A stretch of 64,000 bases of DNA from Antedon mediterranea (taxonomy: Eukaryota; Echinodermata; Crinoidea; Comatulida; Antedonidae), in the NCBI RefSeq assembly GCF_964355755.1, contig NC_092680.1, positions 17,709,001 through 17,773,000 of the forward strand, in the 5' to 3' direction. A program made the translations under genes and the position numbers. The notes beneath the pieces were generated by a model. That model was not told the origin of the DNA. It did not search any database and saw only the letters and a list, made by a program, of their open reading frames with translations. Shown in pieces: positions 47,182-60,306 of the stretch. Position 1 is the first letter of the stretch, and every line of letters begins with the position of its first letter.

Positions 47182-47762
47182 CTAGTATACAGAGAACGAA
47201 CACGCGTTATGCATTATGTCACAAACATTTTTTTCCTATTAGGTTAAAGCAGAAACTATAGAGGGTCCGCCGCACACCATTTCGGTACTTCTTTTTACAC
47301 AAACATTTTGTTTAATAGGCAAATGTTTACAAATTAGACAAAATGTATTTTAATTTTAATCGATTAGCCCTTTTGAATCATATCAGATTGTTATGTTCAT
47401 AGACAATATAGGAGCCTACAGATCAAAGTTCACAAAATGTTACTTATCATCGAATTATGGTTTAATCAAACACCACTTATCACCTCTATCATACATAGGA
47501 CAATGTGATTGATTCAAGAGGTACACACATTAGGCTATCTATTCATTAATTGAATTTCATTAGGGGTGGGGGAGAGGTCAAGTGAATGATCATACAACAG
47601 TAGTCGCACAAATGCATGAGCATTTATGCATAAAATTAGTAAATAGGCCTAATAAATTTGTCATTTGTAAATACTGTATATAAAAAACATTTACATTGAA
47701 ATGAATTTCAACGGTTTCGGCTAACAGCAAATTAATATAGAACTTAAACTACATGGTGAAAC

Positions 47763-48105
47763 TATCCCCCGCCTGACACAATCCCGGTATTTCTAGGACT
47801 GGTTTCGGGGTTGGTAAAAAACTAAGCCCCGCCGGAAACCATTCCGGTACTTCTAGAACTGGTTTCAGGGTTGGTAAAACTAAACACCGCCAGAAAACAT
47901 TCGTGGTATTTTAAGGTTTCAGGGTTGGTAAAAAAACTAAACACCGCCGGACACCATTCCGGTACTAGAACTGGTTCGGGGTTGGTATAAAACTATCCCC
48001 CACCGGACACCATCCCGGTATTTCTAGGACTGGTTTCGGGGTTGGTAAAAAACTAAACCCCCCCGGACACCATTCCGGTACTTCTAGGAGTGGTTTCGAG
48101 GGAAG
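47763..48105 (+). repeat. Minisatellite, ~60 bp unit, six copies
   Basis: The unit is ACTAAACCCCGCCGGACACC, ATTCCGGTACTTCTAGGACT, GGTTTCGGGGTTGGTAAAA with substitutions; the third copy is partly deleted. No coding frame runs through it. Confidence 0.88.
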
Positions 48106-48109
48106 TACA

Positions 48110-49825
48110 AACTTAACGTAAACATGTGTCATTAAGCAAAGTTAACGAACTTATAATCATTTATTATAAGAGTTAACAATTGGTGGCATTTCCTTTATGG
48201 AGGCATGAGTTATGAATCTCTAAATCAACGAAGCTGCTTCGCAAACTTTCCGCACCACATTTTGGATGAAGACATGCCCCCACCCCTCCCATGTTTGTAT
48301 TTTGGAAATATGGGTTCATGATATCGTCAGGAATTATAAAACATCGTATACGTTCCAAATGGTACTTTCGATATAAGCAATTGATTTATACAATAGGTAA
48401 CACAATCTAATCATGAAATAGTAGGCCTGACAATAATACTAAATGTACAGTACAACTTTATTATTTAAAAACATTTATTTTAATTCTATATAAATTAAAA
48501 ATGTTTTTGTTTGCTCGTACAGCAATCTATAACCATAGTAATTCCGAGATCAAAATAATTAATCCTGAAGCAGAAGGATGTGCGCGTTCCCATCTTAGAT
48601 CAATCCCGGACAAAGAAGCACGTTCCGTGGTAATTTCTCCAATTTAACGACATTATGCATTTTCTTTAACGGTTACTATTAGTCGTAATTTTTCGTATCG
48701 AGTCTTATACACTGTAGTCATAGGCATTCAAACTTTCAACATACAGGATAGAGCTCCAATCATTTCCATCAGATATTTTAACGCGCGTCGTACGATGTAA
48801 AAGTGAGTAGGCGGCGCGGAGCCTACGAATATTTCGGCGCCGCTGGTGACACTCTTTACGTGCAAATAATTATTTTATGTAACCTCTAAAAATCGATTCA
48901 ATGATGACGTACCCAGTAGTATTATCCTCTAAACATCAAAAGATAATTTAAAATACCATTAATACATTATTCGTATTTGAAATTATTATAATATCGATTT
49001 GAGGTCTATAAATAGAAGTAATTTTAACAGTTTGTCTAATATAGGAAACCATTTTAGTATCTGTAAGACAAATACTGTACATAAAAGACGTTAATTTCAT
49101 CATCGTTATGATCGAGTAATTCCCACAATCATGTTGATTATTGCGGAACTAGTTGGTGTGGTGCCAGTATTCACAGGTGATTTTGGTTTTGATTGTTTTA
49201 ATTTATTTCTTATTTTATTTATTTATCTATTTTCTTTTATGCTTTTTATTTATTTTTACAAGGGGGTGACTCGAGTTGGCAGGGTTGTCATGTCATGAAT
49301 TTACATCTAAACCTCTGCTTAGGGAATGGATCATCTATAAGTATTATTTTGTTGTGATGGTCTTCACTTTCTTCATTCCACTCTCTCCCAGCGCGATGAA
49401 AGAAGATGATATGGTATAGGCATGTGATAATGATATTTATTATTATGATATTTATAATATAAATTATAGTAGGACAGCCTCTTATACGAAAATCAGCGAA
49501 GAAATAATTGTATTTACATGTTATCTTTTAATGATCACTATCAGGTTACTATCTCATCTTATTCTGATCATCTTCTACATTCGTCATTTTTAGTTATTGC
49601 AATTTCAATTCTGAATTTGCATTTAAATATGTAACATAATACTAATTATAGTTTTAAATCGATGATTCTGTACTTATAGATCTAAACGATATGCTTGGTC
49701 AAATATAGTGGAAACGTAAAGTATTTATACGTACACTTCATCATCTTCTTCATTAAAGCGTGGTTCCCATTTAGCGACGCAAATTGCAACGTAACGAAAT
49801 GCCCTTCTAATAATAGTGTTTTCTA
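48110..49825. other. Intergenic DNA, nothing recognised
   Basis: AT-rich sequence with a T-rich stretch at 49200-49260. No gene, RNA or clear repeat seen. Confidence 0.35.
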
Positions 49826-49977
49826 CACAGTAGAAATAGTGTTTAGATCTTAAACATGTACTTACTTTTCTCACACATTTAGCCTTAAACATGTTTAGAT
49901 ATGAAACATGTTTAGGTTCTAAGTACATTCTAAACATGTGTAGTCTGTATCCAAGTCAACACATCAGTGACGTGTTG
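49826..49977 (+). repeat. Dispersed repeat C, copy 1
   Basis: Shares CTACACAGTAGAAATAGTGT, CACTTTTCTCACACATTTAGC-like and AAACATGTTTAGATATGAAA blocks with 54797-54935, in the same orientation. AAACATGT-type words continue to ~50180 here but not in copy 2. Not assigned to a known family. Confidence 0.7.
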
Positions 49978-50278
49978 ATTGTTAAACATGTGAAGCACTA
50001 ATTTAAAAATTAATTTGCTATGTGGAGCTCATGTGTGGAGCTTGTTTCTACCACAGTAAAATCATATGCACATAACGCTAAACACGTACCTAAACATGTT
50101 GACTGAGCAAAATAGTGACATATTGACTGCTAAACGAGTTGAGGAAAACAACATGTAACTATAAACACGTGTAGGTTTTAAACACGCACTACGTGTTTTT
50201 AAATGTGTGGAAAAAGTGGGTACAATTACTTCTTTCTTACATACGTTAAAGATCTAAACACTAGTGTCGTCAGTAAAG

Positions 50279-50299
50279 CCATGGAGTATTACTCCATGG
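50279..50299. repeat. 9 bp perfect hairpin
   Basis: CCATGGAGT and ACTCCATGG around an ATT loop. Confidence 0.45.
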
Positions 50300-51084
50300 T
50301 GAAGCTACAGCCACACTTGTTACGTTTCACGGAATGGAAGACGGTACCGTTGGCAATTATTCAAGTTGTTTATACAGGCGCGCCTGTTAGTAGAGCAGTT
50401 AGTGCCATAAAAATAGCCAAGTTGTGCACTTTATTACCAAAGCATGAAACTTGCCACAAAGTTTCTTTGATGTATATAGATTAAAAATATCGGGGGGTGC
50501 CAAGTGTCCAACGTCCGGTATGGCGGCCATCTTGATTTCAAAATGGCCACCATAAAAACAAAAAGTGTTCATATCTTGGGAACTATAAACAGTAGAGACT
50601 TGATTCTGGTGTTAAATTGTTCACAAACCACATATTTCTATTTGCTCTAATGAAAAGTTTCGTGAAAAAATGACCGGAAATGACGTTTCTCCCAGTTTGA
50701 CCTTTGACCTCTTATCTGTATATCTCAGTAACTACTGATCATTTTCAATCGATTTTGGTGTCATTTTGTTCAGAATAGAGACATTTATATTTGTAGTAAT
50801 GAAACATTTTCACATAAAATGACTGGAAATACAATTTATAACCTTTGACATATATAATATGTGAACATACTGTATGTGGTTTACATTGGTATAAATGCAC
50901 CTAATTTTTTTTAACGAAATAACTGACACTGCAAAAATGACCAGGAATTATTATTCTGAATTTTTGACTTTTGATGTGATAGGATAGGCGTAAAGTATGA
51001 CAGATCACTGAGAAACAGCAATCACTGAGCTCATCTATGCCGACTTGTTTGCTAAACTGTGATGTGTCAATCGTTAGATAAAAG

Positions 51085-51175
51085 TTTTGGTCCTCTCTCC
51101 ATCATCTTTTTTTTTTTGCACTGTATTATACCATATGGACAATTGTCTGAAATAAAAGTTGAATTGAATTGTTAG
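51085..51175 (+). mobile_element. LINE 3' tail fragment inside the foldback element
   Basis: TTTTTTTTTTGCACTGTATT, then CTGAAATAAAAGTTGAATTG and AATTG: a LINE-type 3' end with a (TTGAA)n-like tail similar to that at 16500-16535. Confidence 0.5.
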
Positions 51176-51689
51176 ATGCCATTTGGAAATATTTTTGATG
51201 TAAAGTAGCATTCTTTCGTTGGCCTCTTTGATGTTGCATATGAGACAAGTTCGGAAAGTTTTCATTTTCATGAGTTAAGAGAATACCGTCTTTCAAAGTA
51301 CTTACTCTACAAACTTATCCTGCATTTGTGCAGTAGACCTACTTTCATTAGTCAGAAACTCAGATAATTCTTGTTCATTTTCGTTGCATCTAAAAAAATG
51401 TACTCCATTTTTATGGTAATGGGCCTTTGCTGTAAACCATCTGAATCCTTTTCCTCGATTTTCTCTACTCATTGGTTTTTTAGCAAAATCCGAACCAAAT
51501 CAATTCGTAAAAGACATCTCAATATAATTATTCAAGTAATTCTCAAATTAGTGACATGGACCTACAATATACTGTTCTGTACAAGACCTTTTTAGGCATC
51601 CACTTGTGGACTTTCACTTTCAAGGTCTTGGTCTCCTAATCATACAAGAAACAATGTCTGATTTAATCAATCAAAGTAGTGGGTCCAGA

Positions 51690-53085
51690 CAAAGAAGGGG
51701 ATGTAAGACCATCCACAGACAAAAAAGGGGGTATAAGACCATCACAGACAAAGAAGGGGGGTATAAGACCATCCACAGACAAAGAAGGGGGTATAAGACT
51801 ATCCACAGACAAAGAAGGGCGTAAGACCATCCACAGACAAAGAAGGGGGTGTAAGACTATCCACAGACAAAGAAAGGGGTATAAGGCCATCTACAGACAA
51901 AGAAGGGGGTGTAAGGACCATCCACAGACAAAGAAGGAGGTGTAAGACCATCCACAGACAAAGAAGAAAGGGGTGTAGGACCGTCCACAGACAAAGAAAG
52001 GGGTGTAAGGCCATCCACAGAGAAAGAAAGGGGTGTAAGGCCATCCACAGAGAAAGAAGGGGGTGTAAGACCATCCACAGACAAAGAAGGGGTGTAAGAC
52101 CATCCACACACAAAGAAAGGGGTGTAAGACCATCCACACACAAAAAAGGGGTGTAAGACCATCAACAGACAAAGAAAGGGGTGTAATACCATCAACAGAC
52201 AAGGAAGGGGATATAAGACCGTCCACAGGCACAGAAGGGGTGTAAGACCGTCCACAGACAAAGAAAGGGGTGTAAGACCGTCCACAGATAAAGAAGGGGG
52301 TGTAGGACCGTCCACAGACAAAGGGGGTGTAAGACCACCCACTGACAAAGAAAGGGTATAGGACCACTTACAGACAAAGAAGGGGGTATAAGACCATCCA
52401 CAGACAAAGAAGGTGATGTAGGACCATCCACAGACAAAGAAGGGGGTGTCGGACAATCCACAGACAAAGAAGGGGATGTAAGACCACCCACAGACAAAGA
52501 AGGGGGTGTAAGACCATCCACACACAAAGAAGGGATTATAAGACCATCTACAGACAAAGAAGGGGGTATAAGACCATCCACAGACAAAGAAGGGGGTATA
52601 AGACCATCCACAGAGAAAGAAGGAGGTGTAAGACCATCCACAGACAAAGAAGGGGTGTAAAACCATCCACACACATAGAAAGGGGTGTAATACCATCAAC
52701 AGACAAAGAAAGGGGTTTAATACCATCAACAGACAAAAAAGGGGGTATAAGACCGTCCACAGACAAAGAAAGGGGTTCAAGACCATCCACAGACAAAGAA
52801 GGGGGTATAAGACCATCCACAGACAAAGAAGGGGGTGTAGGACTATCCACAGACAAAGAAGGGGTGTAGGACTATCCACATACAAAGAAGGGAGTGTAGG
52901 ACCATCCACAGACAAAGAAGGGGTGTAAGACCATCTACATACAAAGAAAGGGGTGTAAGACCATCCACAGACAAAGAAGCGGGTATAAGACCATCCACAG
53001 ACAAGGAAGGGGGTATAAGACCATCCACAGACAAAGAATGGGGTATAAGACCATCTACAGACAAAGAAGGAGGGGTAGGACCATA
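51690..53085 (+). repeat. Minisatellite, 29-31 bp unit, about 45 copies
   Basis: The unit is GACCATCCACAGACAAAGAA followed by GGGGGTGTAA, varying at GTA/TATA, AGG/AGGG and by single-base length changes. It fills the middle of the 50398-54034 foldback element. All minus-strand frames stay open for long stretches (up to 352 codons), giving peptides like SVDGLTPPSL and LCLWMVLHP; these are products of the repeat, not genes. Confidence 0.95.
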
Positions 53086-54048
53086 TTACCGAGGAAGCAT
53101 AGGCCTACAAAAAGAAGATGCAATCAAAATAGGCCTACCAGCCACTTGGAAAACAATAAATTGTAGAATAACTGAGGCTTGATTGTTGAAATATAAAGGG
53201 TTCTTTGTAAGGTCATTAATAATATATTGATATAAACACGATCATCATACTATTCATTTGACATTCAAATACAGTCTATCTCGAAAAGAAGCTCATACTA
53301 TCACCTTTTCGAGGTTTTACGGTATTCCATAACATGTATGTTATTTCCTCTGTCAAACTATTAAAACTTTTAGCGAATCAGAAGGTGCCAACATCATTGA
53401 ACTAATGGTACCACCAAAAGCACAATGTTTACCAATTTTATGTACTATATACAATTTAAGTCCATTAATCATTTAATATAATTACGCCTATCAGGTCAAA
53501 GTTTAGTTCAAAATTAGGTGCATTTAAGACCACCAAAAACCACATACAGTATATTCACATAATTAAAAATCAATAATTAAATGTCAAAGGTCATAAATTG
53601 TATTTCCGGTCATTTTATGTGAAAATGTTTCATTACTACAAATATAAATGTATTTATTCTGAACAAAATGACACCAAAATCGATTAAAAATGACCAGTAG
53701 TTACAGAGATATACAAATACGAGGTCAAAGGTCAAACTGAAAGAAACGTCATTTCCGGTCATTTTTTGACGAAAATTTTCATTAGAGCAAATAGAAATAT
53801 ATAGTTTGTGAACAATTTGAGACCAGAATTAAGTCTCTAATGTGTATAGTTGCCAAGATATGAACATTTTTTGTTTTTATGGTGGCCATTTTGAAATCAA
53901 GATGGCCGCCATACCGGACGTTGGACACTTGGCACCCCCCGATATTTTGAATCTATATACATTATAGAAACTTTGTGCCAAGTTTCATGCTTTGGTAATA
54001 AAATGCACAGCTCATGTCATTAACTGCTCTACTATGTACGTTTTTACA

Positions 54049-54200
54049 AACCTTGCTCACAACACAAGGTCGTAAGCGCAACGCAAGTAATTTGGCCAAT
54101 CACAATTCGATGTATCACTATTCATCGCTTCGTGATTGGTCACATTTTTTGCGTTCTCTCACGTCCTAATTTCGTTGTGTCCTAGCTAAGATTCATATCA
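54049..54200 (+). mobile_element. MITE-B copy
   Basis: CACAACACAAGGTCGTAAGC and GCAACGCAAGTAATTTGGCC at the left; CGTGATTGGTCACATTTTTT, GCGTTCTCTCACGTCC and GTTGTGTCC at the right, the partial inverse. It abuts the foldback element. Confidence 0.6.
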
Positions 54201-54796
54201 AGCCTTAAGTAAAGTGTACGGACGCGTGTTACAGTACGTGTCATGTATATATTCGCTAATGATTTGTATGTTACGGAAGCCTGTTAAAAACAGGTAGGCC
54301 TACAGATAAAAAGGTAGGCCTAAATCTAAACACGGTTTATTTATAGTGATACCTTGTTTAAGAATGTATAGGAGACTGTGTACCGGTAATTTATTATAAT
54401 TTTTGATCAAAAACGAATGAAGCTACACAATCTTATATTATTATTCTTGGAAAGGTTATGAAAGGAATTATAAGGCTAGCTAAGTGTTGGAAAAACAAGA
54501 TGAAATATTGATAATCAGAGAGTAATATTTGACGGCATAGATCTACTTTCAGCAGCGGTACAAAAAGAAATAACAGACTTGAGGGGTTTAATGTAATTAA
54601 TCGTCTCACTTCTTACAATAAGACATGTTTTAGATTAAATGTTGCTTTTAACGCGACTGATCGTAATGTCAGATTGTTTCGAAGAACATTGATGACGTCG
54701 CATGTCTAAAAATAAAATTATAAATTAATGTGTTGTAGCCTGAAAATTAAAACCAAGCTCTAGTATAGGTGGAATACACAGTATGTGAGTTCTACA

Positions 54797-54935
54797 CTGT
54801 AAAAATAGTGTTTAGATCATAAACATCTATTTTGTACCCACTTTTCTCACACATTTAGCCTTAAACATGTTTAGATATGAACATGTTTAGGTTCTAAATA
54901 CATTCTAAACATGTAGTCTGACTCAACACATCAGT
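54797..54935 (+). repeat. Dispersed repeat C, copy 2
   Basis: Same blocks and orientation as 49826-49977, with small deletions. The two copies bracket the foldback element at a distance. Confidence 0.7.
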
Positions 54936-57900
54936 GGAGCAATGTAAATGTTGCATGTACTTTTTTACTAAAGCAACCTTATTATCCTTACAGTATGTTT
55001 AATCTCCGGTATATTTAAAGATACCTTCTGGTTGTTCGATTTAGCTAACTTTTGTGTTACCATTGTTACACAGCAGATTACCTGTGCAGCGGATGGAAAT
55101 TGTGGAATTGTCCGTATAGCCTATTTTTGTGATTTCTACTGTGAATATCTAGGACTTTCTCACGTTTATAAAAGTGTACAGCGTTGAGTTCATCATATAA
55201 AGTTTACTATAAAATGCTAATAATAAATAAGCTTGAGAGTACACCGACCCAGCTTTCAGTAACCTTATGGCGGAGTCAACTACAGAATATTAAAATCGCA
55301 ATGCTATTTACAAACTCTTTCTGAAAATATGTCATTAAATAAATGAAGCGGAATCACAAAAGACAAACTGAATATACAGTCTAGCAGTAAATGTACAGTA
55401 ATCTAATGTGCTACATCATCAAATCCATTGAATATTGTAATGGATTCAAATAGTTATCGGTACAGTATCTTAGGCAAATATTACAGTGTCACATAATGTA
55501 TCACATTTAACACATCATTGGCCTAATCAACGTTATCACTCGTCATATGTGATACATGTTACACTATATTATAATAGTACCCGTATACTGTAGTACTCGA
55601 CAAACAAACAAATTAATCAGGTGAATATTGGTCGCACTGGTATTCTGATAGATTGTCACATTACCCAAAACAAAACCGTGCTAACACCCGATTCTGTAGC
55701 TGTCACTCGATAGAGTTTAACTGACTATCTCAAGTCACAGAAACGAGTCTGGCCGTTTGCTATACTGTAAATACTTTTAATACACGATATCTCTAAAACT
55801 GCGCGACGGAGTAAAATTTAAAGACGACCGGTACGAATATCATCGACGAGAATTAAGTGTGAGAACCTCTTTATATTGGCCTACTTTTAAATCAAGATTT
55901 ACATTGAAATTACTGTTAGTAGACAGATTGTGTGTCGTGGTGATTTACCATGTATGGTACCGTAGGCCCTATATTCACTGAAGTAAAAAAAAAAAGCATT
56001 TTTATAATTGTTATTGCACATGACATATTTTCATTCGCAAAGGCATAAAGAAGCTGTAACGGTGATAAAAATCAGTCATTTCTATGTATACAATCTCTAA
56101 CATTTCCATGAAGGTTGTCTAAAGTTCATGCGAATAGTTCCCTTTGGAACGGTAAGCCGTCACAAACCATGACGAGAATAATACGGAAACTATTTGTATT
56201 CTATTCAAATCATCTAATGATATCAGGAACTAGGACACACATCTGTTTTCTAGTGGTTTAACATTCACTTATTGATGCATTCCTCAATACATTTTTTGTG
56301 TAATTCGTGAATAATACGTAAACATATTTTGTGCTTGAATCGTTTAATATAATTTTATTATCATATTTTATTATTCATTTGAAGTACCCGGTAAACACAA
56401 ATGTGCAATTTTCCGGTAGGTTGAACAATGCACTTAAAGAAACATTTCAAAGCACATTGTGGGATTCAAAATAGTGGCAAACGATATTTATCTTGATAAT
56501 CAATCTATAAATAGACGAATATGTTTTCAAAATGTTTGTCTAGTCTACGCGCATGATTGCAATTGTCAAATTGATATGGGATTAAAATGTTGCTATATGT
56601 CGTGACTAGTTTACCTGGATAAACCAATATTGGCCATTGGCTCTTTTACATCGTTGACGACGCCAATGTGCGGTATCGTTTATGAACTCCACAACGTACG
56701 GCACTGTCTGCTGCTACATACCACGTTCGTTCACATAAGTTTTTAGCAACAATATGACACAAATGGAATTTCATAAGTAGACTATACGTACGTAAAGTAT
56801 GTCTCAAATAAACACGTATGTATTAACATGTTGCGTTACCGTGAAGCTAATCGTCGTCCGTACATTAGCCGTTTGCAGATTTTATTAGTAACATTACATT
56901 TTGTCGTGTGAATGCATCGTATCTCATTCAAATTATCTCATTATTTGAACGTATAGTGTACTCAATGTCAAGGTCAGTGTTCGTACTGCATCGTTAACTG
57001 TTATCATCCCTCATTACTTATCGCCATGCGTGCGTAGCGCATTATGCAGTACCGTATCGCATCCCATCCTGGTACGTGTGACTTGAGGCCTACTTCTAGC
57101 ATTATTCATAATATATAATAAAAATAGCTGGAAAAAATTCTTTATTATGTAATTGATTCAATATTTTAATTTTTTTTTAAAGCAAATTCGCCAGTAAAGA
57201 AGGGTTAAGAAATAAGAAATAGACAACAAACAGATTGTGCAAGTTGAGGGGAAGACCTACCTCCACTCAATATAATCTCTAGCCTTCTAAATTAACAGTT
57301 TACTTGTTGGGTGACCTACATCTAAATTTTATCTAACCCACATAACCCGACTATATGTTGTATTGCATTGACAAAAGCCTACAGATTATATAAGCTCTAA
57401 CGTTATAAAGCTATGGAATATCATTATTTTCTAGTTTTTCATTTCCTTTAAACGATCGATATATTTTGTGTAATGTAAGTAGCAATATATACATACCGTA
57501 CTTCACAGCTTATTCACTGAACCTGGCTGATATTAACAAACATATTAAAATAGATCGACGGCAGACTAAGGCCTCAGCTAAAAAGATCCACGGGATAAAA
57601 GACAATGCCTATAAGTTCACGAAGCTTCCAAAATGTTCTTTCTTGTATTTATCTAATCATCCCCCCCCCCCCCCCACAAACGATTGTGGGTCACATGACG
57701 TGCAATAGTACCTTGTGGAAATATAACCTTTCATCATTCACCTCGTGACTTTATTTTGTACCATTGCACTCATAAACATTCATTATTTTGTACCATTCCA
57801 CTCATAAACATTCATTATTTCATCAGTCCTTCAATACAAATACTTTGCTATATATATTTATGTCTCTTTTATCTTTATACTCTTGTGTTCGGCGATATTA

Positions 57901-58305
57901 AATTTGTCCTTTTCACTCGGTTACTACAGGAGTGCATTATTTATAGGAGAATGCCAACAAGCTTATTACTCTGAACTGCAACATAACCGAGATTGCTTTA
58001 GGGAGTTAAGTATATGTTTGTAACATGGCTTTTAATGAACGAGATACACAGTACAGTGATAGTATTGCTACAGGCCAAGTTCAGCAATAACACTGACGGT
58101 TATATTAACATTCATTTTTTAACCTATTTTTCATTTATTTGAATAGCCTAATAACACTGTAAATGATACCACAAAATACTTTTCGATGTATTAACTGTGC
58201 AGGCCATATTTACTAAGTTGTATTGGCTGGCTGCGTTCCTTTGCAATACATATTAATAACTCATTGCATCCGTGCACTGCAATGTGTGTGTACTTATAAA
58301 TATAC
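54936..58305. other. Gene-free stretch
   Basis: No gene, RNA gene or clear repeat recognised, apart from a 15-base C run at 57661-57675. Short ORFs (57466-57708, 57756-57974) are AT-rich and lack recognisable domains. Confidence 0.35.
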
Positions 58306-58445
58306 GCAAAATTAAAAGAAGACGTAGACGCAACGCAAACAAGTTGACCAATGGAAAACGACAGGTCAAATAATCCATCGCTTGTGATTGGTCAGATCAC
58401 GAACGTTGCGATTACGTCTAATTGCGTTGCGGAACGTAAGCATTA
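58306..58445 (+). mobile_element. MITE-B copy
   Basis: GACGTAGACGCAACGCAAAC at the left and GATTACGTCTAATTGCGTTG at the right as inverted ends; AAGTTGACCAATGG and CGCTTGTGATTGGTCA in the core. Confidence 0.7.
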
Positions 58446-59989
58446 TAATCCTGATGGTGAACATTCAGCATACTTTTTCGATTTATTAACCTTTGTAAAT
58501 TAAATTATTTTGTAGTGTCATTTATTCAAGCGATTGATAATTTCCCTACAGAGCAGATTTTACTTATCTAAATAAATCGAATTATTTCGCTCGGCCACTA
58601 AACGAATAGGATGAGATTAATCCACCATAATTACCGTAACAATCTGTTGTAAATAGATTAACGTAGCCTGGAATAAAACAATTCATGAATATGATATTGT
58701 ATATAATAATTTTGTTTATTTGACTGTTACTCAACCGGACCATAAATTTATAGGTGATGCTTGCTCAAAGATACCCAAATGATTTGTCAGTCGGTCGGTC
58801 GGTAAACACTAAGTTGAGCACGTGACTGCAGCCATGTAGGCTATATGGCCTTGTTTTTAAATGTATTTTAAAACCTTCCCATTCGTAATGTTGATAACCC
58901 TGTGGTTAACGAACTGAGCACAGCAAAGTGGGGGGAAATGTGGGATTTAGAAACTATTATGGCACCATAATTGGATGCAAAATGTCGGATAATTTTAAAT
59001 GTTGTTTAAAACCTTTCCAGAATCTCGGTCCTGTTTATAGGCCTACTCACAAGTATGAATGTATGCAGTAAAAACCCCGCATATTAACAGTAGATTTATT
59101 AGCCGATACCTAGCCTGCTCCGATCCTTCCCACCATGACATATTGTGTTATAAATTAATATGCAAATGTTGTTTCTAATTGTTATCAATTTTACGGCACT
59201 GTGTAAGTCATAATTTAACGCGAATTCAGTAGAAATTAATTATTAGTTATTTAAAATTATGCATAAAATGCTTAGCCATCTGTTTAACATTAGTTACTCA
59301 ATGATGGAGAAAAACAAATGATTTAGTCACACCAAAGTCTCAATTTACGAATAATTCATCAGACTACGGTATAATATTCACAGTACTTAGAAGCTCTGAA
59401 GCTCATGTACTAAGGCAAGACTTGCCTCAGGTCTGTATTTATTGTCTTTTTTTATTATTTATTTATTTCGATTTTTGTTATAGTCATACTTTTTTTTTGT
59501 CTGAAAATACAAGCTAAAGTAGTATACGTATGAAACGCCATGTGTGCCAAAATATTTATATGTATACTAATATTAAGTCAAAACTAACTGTAATATAAGC
59601 CTACACTACGCTGACTTTAAACATGACACACGATTCCTAGGATGAAATAGGCATCAAGTCAGAAAAATAGAATGCCTGAAATATTCTGTTCTACATCAGT
59701 AACAATAATATCCAGCTCATGTTGACGGTCGTCGCGAAGTGTATGATTCAGTATGACGCTTTGTGTCGTAAAACCGAAAGACAGCATCATCAGGTTTACA
59801 GTTAATAATATATAACTTCAAAGGTAGTGTAAATATTTGTTAACTAACAACAAAAAGAACACCTTACAATAAACAATAATTCATTTTCATGCCTAAGTTT
59901 CAACACTCACTGTGTAAAGTTGATGGTTCTGTGGATATTTCTTTGATTCGCTTGCGTGCATGTTTTCCGTCCGTCATAAGGTTTTGTCT
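58446..59989. other. Gene-free stretch
   Basis: Nothing definite. GACGCTTTGTGTCGTAAAAC, then CGAAAGACAGCATCATCAGG near 59755-59790 resembles a retroelement end but could not be classified. Confidence 0.3.
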
Positions 59990-60306
59990 AATTTCACTAA
60001 TATCTATTAATGATTGTCTTGTTATTTGTTGATTTTTGCATTTATATTATATGTTATGTCTTACTCATTACTTGTTTGCTTTCTCTTTTAATTTTTCTTT
60101 TTTACTGGGCTTTATTTTTAATGTATATATATATATATATATTTTATAAATGTTGTATTTTTTATTGTTTGTTATGTGCAATTTGGACCCCATTGGAAAT
60201 AGGCTGGTTTTTCCGGCCTAATGGGTGTTCCTGATGCTCGTTATTTTGTCTTTTGTCTATTTGTTATTTTAATGTTGAGCATCAAATAAAAAAAATCAAT
60301 CAATCA
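59990..60306 (+). mobile_element. LINE 3' UTR and tail
   Basis: GACCCCATTGGAAATAGGCT, then GGTTTTTCCGGCCTAATGGG forms a hairpin (CCCATTGG... with ...CCTAATGGG), followed by GTTGAGCATCAAATAAA and an (ATCA)n tail at 60288-60306. This is a known arrangement for LINE 3' ends. The coding part is absent. Confidence 0.6.

Larger units (their letters stand above)
50398..54034. mobile_element. 3.6 kb foldback element with ~520 bp inverted arms
   Basis: The left arm (50398 to ~50918) and right arm (~53514 to 54034) are inverted copies throughout: TAGTAGAGCAGTTA at the outer end, ATTACCAAAGCATGAAACTT, ATCGGGGGGTGCCAAGTGTC, GGCGGCCATCTTGATTTCAA and AAATGCACCTAATT at the inner end. TGT flanks both ends (50395-50397 and 54035-54037), a possible 3-base target duplication. 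The interior carries a LINE tail and a long minisatellite; no transposase is visible. Superfamily unknown. Confidence 0.8.

Noticed and set aside
51857-52915. 352-codon minus-strand ORF and its neighbours in other frames
   Set aside because: All frames across the 30 bp minisatellite are open because the repeat lacks stops; the peptides are just the repeat translated, change frame with unit length, and have no domain.
51690-53085. CRISPR-like regular spacing
   Set aside because: There are no unique spacers between constant repeats; the whole unit repeats, and the genome is eukaryotic.
59755-59795. Possible second hammerhead motif (CTGATGA on the minus strand)
   Set aside because: CTGATGATGCTGTC lacks the required GAAA box after a stem II on that strand.
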